Below are positions 36,414 through 46,503 of a DNA stretch of 64,000 bases, in pieces (positions within the stretch are counted from its first letter, which is position 1; each line of letters starts with the position of its first letter). Source of the DNA: CAWATZ01 sp963784995 (lineage in GTDB: Bacteria; Planctomycetota; Planctomycetia; Gemmatales; Gemmataceae); NCBI GenBank assembly GCA_963784995.1, contig CAWATZ010000002.1, forward strand, positions 1-64,000, read 5' to 3'. The notes beneath the pieces are model-generated. The model saw nothing but the letters and a program-made list of their open reading frames with translations, was not told the origin of the DNA and searched no databases. Position numbers and translations under genes: made by a program.

Positions 36414-39400
36414 ATGTCCAAGAACCTGACCCTGCCCGCGGAACTGACCACGCGCCTGCAAGCCGTGGCCAAACGGGTCCGCCTTCTGCGCGTGATCCGT
36501 GGCCTGAGCTTGCTGGTCCTCGTCATGAGCCTGACCGCGGGCGCCGCCATCCTCGCGGACCATCTGCTGGAGCTGCCCGCTCTCGTCCGGCAGATTGTCT
36601 TCAGCCTGTGGATGAGCCTGGGCTCGCTGCTGGGCATGCTGGCACTGCTTGTCCCCCTGAGTCGGAAACTGGACCCGGCCGACCTGGCCGCCGTCATCGA
36701 GAAGAAGTATCCGGAGCTGGCCGAGCGGCTGAGCAGTTCCGTCGAGCTGACCGGCCAGGGGGAGCAGGCGGCACGGTTCCTACCGCCTCATCGCCCGGCT
36801 GATCCGCGAGACCGAGAAGCAGACCCGCAGTCTCGACTTCCTGCCCGCCATCTCGCCGAACCTGGCTCTCGGCCTGGGCACCGGTGCAGCCCTCGCCCTT
36901 ATCTTGGTGCTGGCACCCCTGGCGGCGGCGGGGGGAGAGGGGCGCTCCCTGGCCCTGCGCTTCTTCCTGCCCTGGACCAGCGCCGCTGACCTGGCCAGCT
37001 TCACCATGCACGTCGGCCCCGGCGACAAACCCTTCGCCCGTGGCGACACCATCCGCATCACCGCGATCCTGCGGCCCAGGTACGCCCGGGCAGTCGTGCC
37101 CACTTCCACGACACTGATCCTGACCGATGAGGACGGCGTCAAGAAACGCTTGCGCATGACCGGCGCGGAGGGCGAGTTCGCCCTGGCCCACAAGGTCACC
37201 GGCAACTTCAGCTACCAGGTCGAGGCCGGGTCGGTCCTGAGCCAGCCGTTCCAGGTCACGGCCGTCACCCGGGTCGAGCTGGTCAGCGAGAGCCCGACCG
37301 TGACCATCACGCCGCCGCAGTACGCCCGCCAGACCGAACACGTCCAGACGCTCGCCGGCCTGGTGGACCTGTCGGCCCTGCAGCACAGCGAGGTCCAGTA
37401 CGCCTTCCGCTTCAACCGCTCGGCCGTGGCCGCCACCCTGGAGTGGATCACCAGCGAGCTGAAGGCCGACGTTTCCGGCAGCAAGGAAGACGTCATCGTC
37501 AAGACAATCCCGCTGGAGCTGAGCCCCGATCGCCTGGCCGCGACGTTCCCAAAGACCGCTCTGAAGACCGGCAAGTATCGGCTGCTCCTGGAGGCCGAGC
37601 ACGGCATTTGCACCGAGCTGGAAGGCGGCACCCTGAACGTCAAGGTCGATCAGCCGCCCGCCTTCGGCCGGACTGCTCTGCGGACCGACCTGCGCACGGT
37701 CCTGCCCCACGACAAGCTGCCGATCGAGCTGGAGATCGCCGACGACGTCGGCGTGGCCCGGGCCGAGATCGAGTATCGCGTCAACGACAAGCCGGCGGTG
37801 GAGAACATTCCGCTGGAAGGGGCCAATGGCCGGATCGCCAGCGCCAGACACCTCTTCGCCCTGGCCGGCAAGGTCCGCCCCGGCGACGACGTCGCTTACC
37901 GGATCAAGGTGCAGGACAACCTGCCTCCCGAGTTCGGCGGGCCCCACACCATCTGGTATCCCAGTGATCGCTGGCTCACCTTCCGCATCGACAAGAAGGG
38001 GATGTCCATTCAGGAGAAGGACATCCTGACCCAGCGCGAGGCGGTCAATCGCATGCTGGAGGCGATCAAGTCCGAGCTGCAGCGCGAGCAGCGCGGCATC
38101 TACAAACTGCAGCAGGAAACGAGGCTCGACAACAGCCTGGCTCCCGCCCACGCCGAGCAGCTGAAGCAGTTGCAGAAGGACAACAGCAGCACCGAGAAGG
38201 TCATGCGCAAGCTGGCCCTGGACATCGGTGTCCACGTCCCCGAGCTGCAGCCGCTGGCCAACAAGGTCCAGAACGTGGCCGAGCAGGAGATGCGTCGGGC
38301 CGAGGACGGGCTCAGGACCGCCCAGGCCAAGCAGAAACAGGCGGACGAACGCGATCAGCAGCTCCGGAACGCCGACAAGGAGGTGACCCAGGCGCTCGAC
38401 AAGCTGGACGATCTGAAGAAGACCAACGAGCAGCTGGCCAAACAGCGTCTGGACCAGGCCCGGGTCGAGATGCTCGCCGATCGGCAGAAGGAACTGGCCG
38501 ACCGTGCCAACGAGCTGGCCAACCGCGATCCGGTCCGCGATCCCGAAACACGCAAGGAGCTGGAACGGCTCAAGCAGGACCAGGCCGACGTGGCCCAGGA
38601 CCTGGAGAAGCTGAACAACCAGAGCGAGGCCGTGAAAAATGCCCTGGCCGAGGCCCGCGCCAACGAGGCCAACGACCTGGCCGAGCGGGCCGAGAAGCTG
38701 GCCCAGGAACAGCGCAAGCTCGCCCAGGAGCAGGCCGGCAATGAGAAGAAACTCGCCCAGGACCGGCTGACCGAGCTGGCCCAGAAACAGCAGGAGCTGG
38801 CCGACAAGGGCCGGCAGCTGGCCCTGGACACCAAATCGGCCGCGAACAGCGCTCGCGCCCAGCAGCTCAAGACGGACGATGCTCAGAAGGCGGCCGACAA
38901 GCTGAAAGAAGGCGACCCCAACCAGGCAGCCCAGTTCCAGGATAAGAACGCCCAGGAGCTGGAACGCCTTGCCAGCGAGCTGGATCGGGCGATCAACCTG
39001 GCGAGAGACCCGCGTGAGGCGGCCAAACAGCTGGCTCGCTTGCAGGACAATCTGAAGAACCGCCTGGCCCAGGAGGTGAAGAAGAAGAGCGCCCAGCCGC
39101 TGGCCGATCGGCTCAAGCCGCTGCAGCGCGAGCAGCAAGCCCTGCAGCAAGCAGCCGAGCAGCTTTCGGTGCCGCCTCAGGACACGCAAGCCCGGATGGC
39201 CCGCCTGCAGGCCGCCGAGAGTGCCCAGGACGCGGCCCGGTCCCTGGAGCGCCAGGAACCGCATCGCGCCACGGGGCAGATGGAACAGACCAAACAGGCC
39301 CTGGAACGGCTGGCCGACCGGCTGCCCTCGGCCGAGCAACGGCTGAAGGAGGCCGTCAAGGAAGTGGCCCGGCTGCGGCAGAAACAAGAGCAGCTAACTC

Positions 39401-42256
39401 AGCAGACCGATCTCGCCGAACAGCAGGCGCGGAACTCGCGTAATCCCAGGGCGGAGGAGCAGTTGCAGCAGAAGATGCAGCAGGCCGCCCAGAAACAGGC
39501 CGATCTGGCCCAGGCCCTCGGCAAGCTGGACGCTCCCAATCAGGAAGCCCGTCTGGAGCGGGCCCAGGACGCCGCCAACCGGGCCCTGGCCGACTTGATG
39601 GACGCGCGCAAGGAGGACGTCCAGGCCTCGCAGCAGCAGGCCCGGCGTGAGCTGGAACGGCTCGAACAGGCCCTGCGCGGCCAGAAGCCGGCCGACGAGC
39701 AGGCCCGCGAGCTGGCCCAGCAGCAGAAGAGGCTCGCGGAAGAGGCCGCCCAGGCGGCCAAGGATCCGAAGGCCACGCCGCAGCAGATGAAGGAACTGCA
39801 GCGCCGGCAGGGTGAGCTGGCCCAGCAAGCGCACAACCTCCAGGCGCCCGAGGCCCCGCTGCAGCAGAAGGAGGCCGCGAAGGCGGCCCAGCAGGCGGCT
39901 GACAGCGCTGCGCAATCAGCCCAAGTCCGCGGAAACACAGCAGAAGATGCAGCAAGCGGCCCGACAGCTGGAGGAGCTGGCCCGGCAGATGCGCGGGCAG
40001 GAAAGCGATGCACAGCGCGCGGAGCGCCTGGCCCAGAAGCAAGCGCAGGCGGCCGCCGAGGCCGAGCGCAACGCCCGCAATCAGCCGGGCCAGCAGCCCT
40101 CCGCCGAGGCGGTGCAGCGGCAGCAGCAGATCGCCCAGGAAGCGCGGGAGACGCGCGGCGGCGACGAGGCGAAGGCGGAGAAGGAGCGTGCCCTGGAAGC
40201 TCTCAAGAAGGCCCAGGAGAACGTCAGTCCCCAGCAGCGGGCCCAGGCCCAGCGTCAGGCCGCCGACCGGCTCCGCGACCTGGCCGACAAGCTGGCCGGC
40301 CGCAATGACCCGGCCGCCAAGGCCAGCGAGGTGGCCCGGCAGCAGCGGCAGCTGTCCGAGGAGGCCGGCAAGCCCGAGGCCGGCAAGCCCAACGCCGAGG
40401 CATCTCGTCAGGCCGCAGAGCGCCAGGCCGAGCTGAACCGGCAAATGCAGCGGCTCGACCCGCAGGGGAAGAACGACGCGGTGCAGAAGGCCGCCCAGCA
40501 AATGGCCCAGGCTCAGAAAGCCCTGGAGCAGGGCAAGACGCCGGCTCAGGCGCAGCAGCAATTGCAGAAGGCCGCCGAGGCGGCCGAGCAGGCGGCGCAG
40601 AAGCTGGCGCAGAACCAACCGCAGCAAAAGCCCAACCAGGGCCAGCAGACGACCACTGCCGCCAAGCCGGGCGACACGCCGCGGCAGATGGCCCAGCAGA
40701 TCGCCCAGCAGCAGCGGCAGCTGGCCCAGCAGACCCAGCAAGCCCAGCAGCAGGGCAAGCAAGCACAGCAGCAGGCGATGCAGCGGCTGGCCCAGCAGCA
40801 GCGCGACCTGAACCAGCAAGCCTCGCAGCTGCCGGCCAACGGCAATCAGAAGGCCCTGCAGCAAGCCCGCGAGGCCATGAACCAGGCGCAGCGGGCCCTG
40901 GCGCGCAACGAGGGCCAGCAGGCCCAGCAGAAGCAGAACGAAGCCGCCCAGGCCCTGCAGCGTTTGGCCCAGCAGTTGCCGGCCCGGCCGCAGCAGCAAG
41001 CCGCCCGGCCGCAGCAGGGGGACAACCAGCCCCAGAACCAGAACGTGCCCAACCGGCAGCAGAGTGAGCAGGCTCGCAACCTGGCCCAGCAGCAGCGCGA
41101 GCTGCGCAACGCCGTGCAGCGGGCGGCGGAAGCGGCCCGGGCGGAGAACCAGCAGGCTCAGCCCAACCAGGCCGGGGAAATGGCCCGGCAGCAGGCCGAG
41201 ATCGCCCGCCAGGCCGGCGAGCTGGCCCGGCAGGTCGGTCAGCAGCAGGGGCAGCAATCGCCCCAGGCCCAGCAGGCTCAGAGGGCCCAGCAGTCGGCGC
41301 AGCAAGCCGGTCAGCAGCAGCAGGCCGGTCAGCAGCAGCAAGCCCAGCAGTCCGGCCAGCAAGCGGCCCAGCAAATGCGGCAGCTGGCCCAGCAGCTCGG
41401 GCAGCAGCAGGGCAGCCGGCAGGCCCAGGCTCAATCTCAGCAAGCCCAGAACCTGGCCCAGCAGCAGGAGGACCTCAACCGGCAGATGCAGCAGCAGGCG
41501 GCCGGCGGTCAGCGTGGTCAGCAGCAAGCCCAGCAGCAGAACCTGAACCAGCAGACGGCCCAGTTGCAGCAGGACCTCAACCGGCTGGGCCAGCAGATGA
41601 GCCGTTCGGGTCAGCAAGCGGGCCAGCAAGCCGGCCAGTCGGCCCAGCAGGCCGCCCAGTCGGCCCAGCAAGCCCAGCAGGCCCAGCAGCAAGCCCAGCA
41701 GCAGGCCCGCCAGGGCAACCAGGGCCAGGCCCAGCAATCGCAGCAGCAGGCAGCGAACGCGCTGGACCGGGCGGCCCAGCAAGCCGCCCAGGCCGCCCGG
41801 CAGCAGATGGCCGGCCAGCAGGGACAGCAGGCCCAGGGTCAGCCACAGCAGGGCAGTCAGCCGGGGCAGTCGCTGCAGCAGGCCCAGGGTCAGATCGACC
41901 AGGCCCAGCAGCAGCTGGGTCAGGGCCAACCGCGCTCGGCGCAGCCGGCCATGTCCCAGGCGGCCCAGTCGCTGCAGCAGGCGGCCCAGCAGCTAGGCCA
42001 GCAGTCGCAGCAGCAAGGCCAGCCCGGCCAGCCGGGGCAACCCGGCGACCCCGCGACGCAGGGCGCCCGGGGCGGCGGCAAGCCGACCGAGGCGCAGCTG
42101 GAGAACGACCTGCGGAAATACGCCGGCAAGAAGTGGGGCGACCTGCCCGGCGATCTGCGGACCAAGATCGTCCAGGATTACAAGGCCCGCTACGGCGATG
42201 ATTACGCCACCATGATCAAGCTCTACTTCGAGCGGATCGCGGACAGGAAGAAGTGA
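36414..42256 (+). CDS. Giant DUF4175-like membrane protein with Gln/Ala-rich coiled coil, two frameshifts
   Basis: About 1,947 residues. Three membrane helices lie near residues 24-45, 58-80 and 150-172, followed by beta-rich Ig-like domains to about residue 510. From there to near the end the chain is a continuous Gln/Ala/Glu/Lys-rich coiled coil whose second half is over-rich in Gln and Ala (AQQQ, QQAQQ), ending in a short globular GDLPGDLRTKIVQDYKARYG segment. The plan matches DUF4175-type proteins near other planctomycete secretome genes. Frame breaks near 36775 and 39915 are single-base. It may be an envelope or scaffold protein; ATPase motifs of SMC proteins are absent, so an SMC label would be wrong. 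Confidence 0.82.
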
Positions 42257-42264
42257 GGCGTTTG

Positions 42265-42400
42265 TTTTCGACCCCTGCCGGCTTGCCCGGCAGGTGAAGC
42301 AGGTCTCTGGCTAGAAGGAGAGGAGAAAACACGTTTTTCTGTCTTCTCCTCTAGCCAGAGACCTGCTTCACCTGCCGGGCAAGCCGGCAGGGGTCGAAAA
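42265..42400. repeat. 51-bp perfect inverted repeat
   Basis: Arms 42265-42315 and 42350-42400 are exact reverse complements, with a 34-base purine/pyrimidine loop. It begins 9 bases after the giant coiled-coil gene and ends 28 bases before the next start. RNA made from it would form one of the strongest hairpins in the window. It may end or protect the transcript; no U-tract is present. Confidence 0.95.
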
Positions 42401-42427
42401 ATGTCCTTCCAACTCGGAGACCCCCTC

Positions 42428-43491
42428 ATGCCCCGCATTGCTGGAATCGTGGTCCTCCTGCTCGCCTGCTCCGTCTGCCGGGCCCAGGTTCCGCGCGCAA
42501 CACCCCGACCGACCGGGCCATCGATCGCGGCCTGGCCTTCCTGGCGCGCATGCAGGACAGCAACGACGGCTCCTGGCGGGCCAGCGGCACCCGCAATCCG
42601 GCCATCAGCAGCCTGGCCATCATGGCCTTTCTCTCGGCCGGCCACGTCCCCGGCGAGGGGAAATACGGCAAGGTCATCGAGAAGGGCGTCGAGTGGGTGA
42701 TGAAGCAGCAGCAGCCCAACGGCCTGATCGCCAGCGAACACGGCCACGAGATGTACCACCACGGCATCTGCACCCTGATGCTGGCCGAGGTCGCCGGCAT
42801 GACCGACGGCTCCCGGGCCCGGGAGGTCCGGCAGCGGCTGGAGAAAGCCGTCGCGCTGATCATCAAGTCTCAGCGGACCCGGGGCTCTGCCCGCGGCGGC
42901 TGGCGTTACACCGTGCAGTCGGCCGGCAGCAATGACGCCGACATCAGCGTCACCGGCTGGCAGATCATGGCCCTGCGGGGGGCCAAGAACCTCGGCTGCG
43001 ACGTCCCCTCCGAGGTGATCGAAAACGCCGTGGACTACGTCAAACGCTGCTACGACCCTCGCGAGGGAGGCTTCCGCTATCTGCCCGGGGCTCAGGTGAC
43101 GATGCCCTGCACCGGGACGAGCATCCTGGCCCTGGAACTGTGCGGCAAGGACCTGCACCGCAGCCCCGAACTGCTCAAGGCGGGCTCCTTCCTGCTGAAA
43201 AACCCGCCGCGCTGGCACCAGGGACATTTCTTCTACGGCATCTACTACTGCGCCCAGGCCACCTTCCAGCTGGGCGACAATTACTGGAACTCCTACGCCC
43301 CGCAGCTCCGCGACGTGCTGCTGCGCAACCAGAGCGGCAACGGTTACTGGGAAGGCGGCGACACCGACAGCCGCTACGGCGGTCCCGTTTACTGCACCTC
43401 GATGGCCATCCTCGCCCTGACCGTCGAGTACCGCTTCCTGCCGATCTACCAGCGCCTCGAGGGAAATCCCGAGAAGCCGCAAAAGCCTTGA
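42428..43491 (+). CDS. Secreted prenyltransferase/squalene-oxidase-repeat protein, one frameshift
   Basis: From ATG 42428 a signal peptide (IAGIVVLLLACSVCRAQ) is followed by a break near 42490, after which the frame reads NTPTDRAIDRGLAFLARMQD. The rest has alpha/alpha-barrel repeats: DGSWRASGTRNPAISSLAI, YHHGICTLMLAEV, SDADISVTGWQ-like text, CTGTSILALELCG and GGPVYCTSMAIL. This is the terpenoid cyclase/prenyltransferase repeat fold used by many secreted planctomycete proteins. The catalytic D-x-D-D of hopene cyclase is not seen, so cyclase activity is unlikely. Roughly 354 residues. Confidence 0.85.
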
Positions 43492-43527
43492 GGGAAGTGG
43501 TCCAGCACACAGCCACCGTGCCGGCGG

Positions 43528-43653
43528 TCATTTGTTCTTGTCGGCGCTTTTCGGCTTGTCCAGGTCCTTGTTCTTGCCGCGTTCCCCTTCGTTGCTGCAC
43601 CCGGTGGCGCCAATCAGCAAGAGCCCGGCCAGCAGCAGCAGTATGCGTTTCAT
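43528..43653 (-). CDS. Tiny lipoprotein
   Basis: 41 residues. Signal MKRILLLLAGLLLIGATGC has a lipobox ATGC, and the mature part is a charged 22-residue tail ending KPKSADKNK. It is followed on the same strand by two further mini-lipoproteins. Too short for an enzymatic role; possibly an envelope spacer. Confidence 0.7.
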   Translation of the reverse strand: MKRILLLLAGLLLIGATGCSNEGERGKNKDLDKPKSADKNK

Positions 43654-43732
43654 GATCGGCCTCAGGGAGAACGAAGAAGGGCCGGCCGCGTTTGGGCGGC
43701 CGGCCCTGGAATACTTGGCGGAAGACCAGACT

Positions 43733-43909
43733 TTACTTGGTCTTGGTGGTGTCGGCCGGCTTGGTGGTGTCGGCCGGCTTGGTGGTGTCGGCCGGCTTGG
43801 TGGTGGTAGCCGGCGGCTTGGCGGGCTCACCGCAGCCAGAGATCATAACCACGCCCAGCACGAGGGTCGGCACCAACAGCATCGCGACCCATTTCTTGAC
43901 CAATGCCAT
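43733..43909 (-). CDS. Mini-lipoprotein with DTTKPA repeats
   Basis: 58 residues from ATG 43909; an upstream ATG at 43921 is possible, but its ribosome site is too close. Signal ends VVMISGC, then GEPAKPP and three repeats of an 18-base unit coding TTKPAD. The arrangement repeats the next gene in miniature. Confidence 0.75.
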   Translation of the reverse strand: MALVKKWVAMLLVPTLVLGVVMISGCGEPAKPPATTTKPADTTKPADTTKPADTTKTK

Positions 43910-44073
43910 CGTCGTAACCATCCTTTCCGTTACACTTCCTGGTTAAGGCTCTCTTTGTCCAGAGCCAGGGACTCAAACAGCGACTTGTGGAGTTGAAAAG
44001 ACGACTCAATTCGGGGCCAACCACGCGAAGGCGTGGCTAGCCCGGGACACTCGCGTTCTGGAGCCAAGAGAAC

Positions 44074-44406
44074 TCACTTGGTGGTCTTGGGCTCGTCCTT
44101 GGTGGTCTTGGGCTCGTCCTTGGTGGTCTTGGGTTCGTCCTTGGTCTTGGTGGTCTTGGGCTCGTCCTTGGTGGTCTTGGGCTCGTCCTTGGTGGTCTTG
44201 GGCTCGTCCTTGGTGGTCTTGGGCTCGTCCTTGGTGGTCTTGGGCTCGTCCTTGGTCTTGGTGGTCTTGGGCTCGTCCTTGGTCTTGGTGGTCTTGGGCT
44301 CGTCCTTGGTCTTGGTGGTCTCGGCGGGCTTCTTTGCTGGTTCGCCGCAGCCAACAACCCAGGTCATCAGACTCGCGCACACCAGGAGTGCAAGCAGCTT
44401 TTTCAT
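44074..44406 (-). CDS. Lipoprotein with KTKDEPKTT tandem repeats
   Basis: 110 residues. MKKLLALLVCASLMTWVVGC is a lipoprotein signal, followed by GEPAKKPAETT and about twelve short repeats of TKDEPKT. The DNA repeat unit (CTTGGTGGTCTTGGGCTCGTC on the + strand, 15 or 21 bases) varies in length, consistent with slippage. All repeats are hydrophilic and unlikely to fold. Similarity of GEPAK to the neighbour suggests duplication. Confidence 0.8.
   Translation of the reverse strand: MKKLLALLVCASLMTWVVGCGEPAKKPAETTKTKDEPKTTKTKDEPKTTKTKDEPKTTKDEPKTTKDEPKTTKDEPKTTKDEPKTTKTKDEPKTTKDEPKTTKDEPKTTK
44079..44318. repeat. Tandem 15/21-bp repeat block
   Basis: About twelve near-identical units built from GGTGGTCTTGGGCTCGTCCTT, some with an extra TGGTCT. 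It lies wholly within the lipoprotein gene and keeps its frame. Copy number is likely variable between strains. Confidence 0.9.
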
Positions 44407-44744
44407 GGATGTCCATCCTCTACACAAATGGGAACAGAGGTACACGGCTTTCCAGCCTCATCAGCTGGCCTATGCTTATTGACTGCGCCGACCGGACAAT
44501 TATTCCCGGGTTTTTCTTTCCGTGGGAAAGTTCTTGCTCCCTCCCGTTCGCGGAAACAACTCGACCGCTCGCCGGACAGCCGGCTGGCGATACAATAGTC
44601 AAGGAATGGATTGCTGGCTTCCTCCTCTCTTCGGCGATGCCCAGGGGAAGGAAGAAAACCCGGATTCAAGCCAGGGATCGGATTTGTCCGACCGACGGGA
44701 ATAATTCCCCCGGTTCCGACTCATAATTAGAAGAGGGTTGTGGC
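44407..44744. other. Gene-free divergent promoter region
   Basis: 338 bases between the lipoprotein and the sigma factor genes. A short inverted repeat CTTTCCgtgGGAAAG lies near 44516. No gene is seen. It should contain promoters for both directions; no motif is certain. Confidence 0.45.
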
Positions 44745-45297
44745 ATGGGGAAGCCCGACATTCCGCGATCTGTGCAGCAGCTGGTCGATGAGCATTACGC
44801 CTCGCTCTACCGCTACGCCTGCCGCTTGACAGGCTCGCCGGTGGATGCGGAAGACCTGACCCAGGAAACGTTCTGCAAGGCCCAGCGGAACCTGGCTCAG
44901 TTGCGGATGCCGGACCGCGCCCGTCCCTGGCTCTTTTGCATCCTGCGCAACGCCTATCTCCATCGGGCGCGCACGGCCAAAAAGCAGGCCTGCGTGCCGC
45001 TCGACGGGATCGGCGACGTCGCGGAACCTCTCCCCGAACCGTTACCCGAGATCGACCAGGAACAGCTGCAGCAGGCGCTGCAGGAGCTACCTGAGGTTTT
45101 CCGAACGCCGATCATATTGTATTATTTTGAGGATTTCAGTTATCGCGACATTGCCGAGCAGATGGACTTGCCGATTGGCACGGTGATGTCGCGACTGGCA
45201 CGAGCAAAGGCCTATCCTGCGCTCCCGTCTGCTGAGCGAGAACGGCGAAGTCGCAGCTCAGGGCTCTCGCCTGCGGAGGGCGACCGATGGATTGTAA
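44745..45297 (+). CDS. ECF RNA polymerase sigma factor (sigma-24 type), one frameshift
   Basis: From ATG 44745 (AGAGGG site). Region 2: VDEHYASLYRYACRLTGSPV and DAEDLTQETFCKA. Region 4: LQELPEVFRTPIILYYFEDF, SYRDIAEQMDLPIGTVMSRL. After RLARAKAY one base too many moves the reading out of frame near 45213; the natural end is RSRLLSENGEVAAQG and stops at 45297, overlapping the anti-sigma start (ATGGATTGTAA). About 183 residues when repaired. With the anti-sigma gene directly behind it this is a typical envelope-stress pair. Confidence 0.9.
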
Positions 45298-46039
45298 AAC
45301 CGCTCGGATGTTGCTGGAGTTCGCGCGCCCCAGGGCCAACGAACTGGACGAGACGTCCGCTGCCGAGCTTGAACAGCACCTGGCCGGTTGTCCCGAGTGC
45401 GACGAACAGGCCCGCACCGAGCGCCGCATCGATCAGCACCTGGGCCAGGCCATGCGCCAGGTCGAGGTGCCGGATCGGCTGCACAAGGTCCTGCTCGCAC
45501 GCCTCGCCCAGGAAGGCGGCAGCGGCTCACGCAAACGGCGGCGCTGGATCGTGAGCCTGTCGGCCAGCGCTGCCGCCATGCTCCTGGTCGGTCTGGGCGT
45601 CTACCTCTGGTACGCCGTCCTGTTTCCGACTGTCGATCTCAGGGAAGCCCAGGTGTACGTCAGCGCGCTCCATGATTCGCCGCTGCGCGAAGAAACCCAG
45701 GAATACTTCCGTGAGCTGGGCTACCACGTGACCATCCCGGAAGACCTGAACTTTAGCCTTCTCAGCTCCCGGGGAACAAGGAAGCTCCAGAACAAGCAGG
45801 TGCCGGAACTGGTCTTCCGCAGCGCCGACGGCACCGAGAAAGCGCGGGTCTACTTCTTCACCAGCGCCCAATTCACTCTCCGGGAAGCGGATTTGCGGTT
45901 GGCGGTCGATGACGAAGATTCGCGTCTCATGAAGCCCGAGGTTCGCTACGCAGAGGGTGAGCGCCAGGCCTGCATCATTTTTTACACCGGTGACAGTGTC
46001 CGCTGGCTGCTGACCCATTCCTCCAAGTCCGTCTTCTGA
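45287..46039 (+). CDS. Zinc-finger anti-sigma factor with one membrane helix
   Basis: 250 residues. The N-terminal LEQHLAGCPECDEQ is the zf-HC2 (ZAS) motif H-x3-C-x2-C that binds the cognate sigma factor. One membrane helix (LSASAAAMLLVGLGVYLWYA) lies near residues 90-110, with an extracytoplasmic C-terminal domain of about 140 residues. It overlaps the sigma gene by 11 bases and is followed after 20 bases by a STAS-like gene. The likely mechanism is sequestration of the sigma factor at the membrane until a signal arrives. Confidence 0.88.
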   Translation: MDCKTARMLLEFARPRANELDETSAAELEQHLAGCPECDEQARTERRIDQHLGQAMRQVEVPDRLHKVLLARLAQEGGSGSRKRRRWIVSLSASAAAMLLVGLGVYLWYAVLFPTVDLREAQVYVSALHDSPLREETQEYFRELGYHVTIPEDLNFSLLSSRGTRKLQNKQVPELVFRSADGTEKARVYFFTSAQFTLREADLRLAVDDEDSRLMKPEVRYAEGERQACIIFYTGDSVRWLLTHSSKSVF

Positions 46040-46059
46040 TGCGCACGGAGGTCCTTCCC

Positions 46060-46503
46060 ATGAGCCGGGGCTACACGCTGATCGACTGTCAACGGCAAGA
46101 GGCGGCCGTCATCGTCCAGCTGCGCCATCCGCGCCTGGACGAAAACCAGCTCAGCACGCTGGCCGAAGAGGTCCTCCAGGCCAGCAGAGAGGACGGCTGC
46201 CGGAAGCTGATCCTCCGCTTTGGACCCCGGCCGGTCGAGTGCCTGTACAGCGTCTTCCTGGCCAAACTGATCTCGTTGCAGCGGCAACTGGCGGAACGCC
46301 AGACAGGATTGATCCTTTCGGAGGTGGCTCCCGCCATGTTCAGCATCTTCCGGGCCTGCCGGCTGGAGGAATTCTTCCTGTTCGCGGAGACCCTGGAACA
46401 GGCCCTGGCCCTGGTGCTGCCGGATTCTCTGCCGCTGCCCAGCCAGCTGCCCTGCCAGAAGGCCGGGTGCCACGAGTTCGGATTGAAGGACCCTGTTGAG
46501 TGA
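46060..46503 (+). CDS. STAS-domain-like protein
   Basis: 147 residues from ATG 46060 with GGAGGT eight bases upstream; an ATG at 46039 overlapping the anti-sigma stop is less well placed. The pattern (VIVQLRHPRLDENQLSTLAE, KLILRFGPRPVECLYSVFLA, LILSEVAPAMFSIFRACRLE, EEFFLFAETLEQALALV) is the STAS fold of anti-sigma-factor antagonists. It lacks a clear D-S phosphorylation motif. Being in the same operon it may tune the anti-sigma factor, but STAS antagonists normally act on kinase-type anti-sigma factors, so the partner is uncertain. Confidence 0.8.
   Translation: MSRGYTLIDCQRQEAAVIVQLRHPRLDENQLSTLAEEVLQASREDGCRKLILRFGPRPVECLYSVFLAKLISLQRQLAERQTGLILSEVAPAMFSIFRACRLEEFFLFAETLEQALALVLPDSLPLPSQLPCQKAGCHEFGLKDPVE

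Noticed and set aside
39356..41929. A long Leu/Gly-rich frame on the - strand opposite the coiled-coil gene
   Set aside because: It is the antisense of CAG/GCC-rich coding repeats, lacks a ribosome site and has no family pattern.
36414..42256. SMC-type chromosome partition protein
   Set aside because: The coiled coil is SMC-like, but Walker A, signature and Walker B motifs are absent and membrane helices are present.
44079..44318. Second CRISPR array
   Set aside because: Units of 15/21 bp abut without spacers and translate in frame as a lipoprotein tail.
44745..45297. Programmed frameshifting in the sigma factor gene
   Set aside because: No slippery heptamer followed by a stem was seen and similar breaks occur in many genes here; an indel error is simpler.
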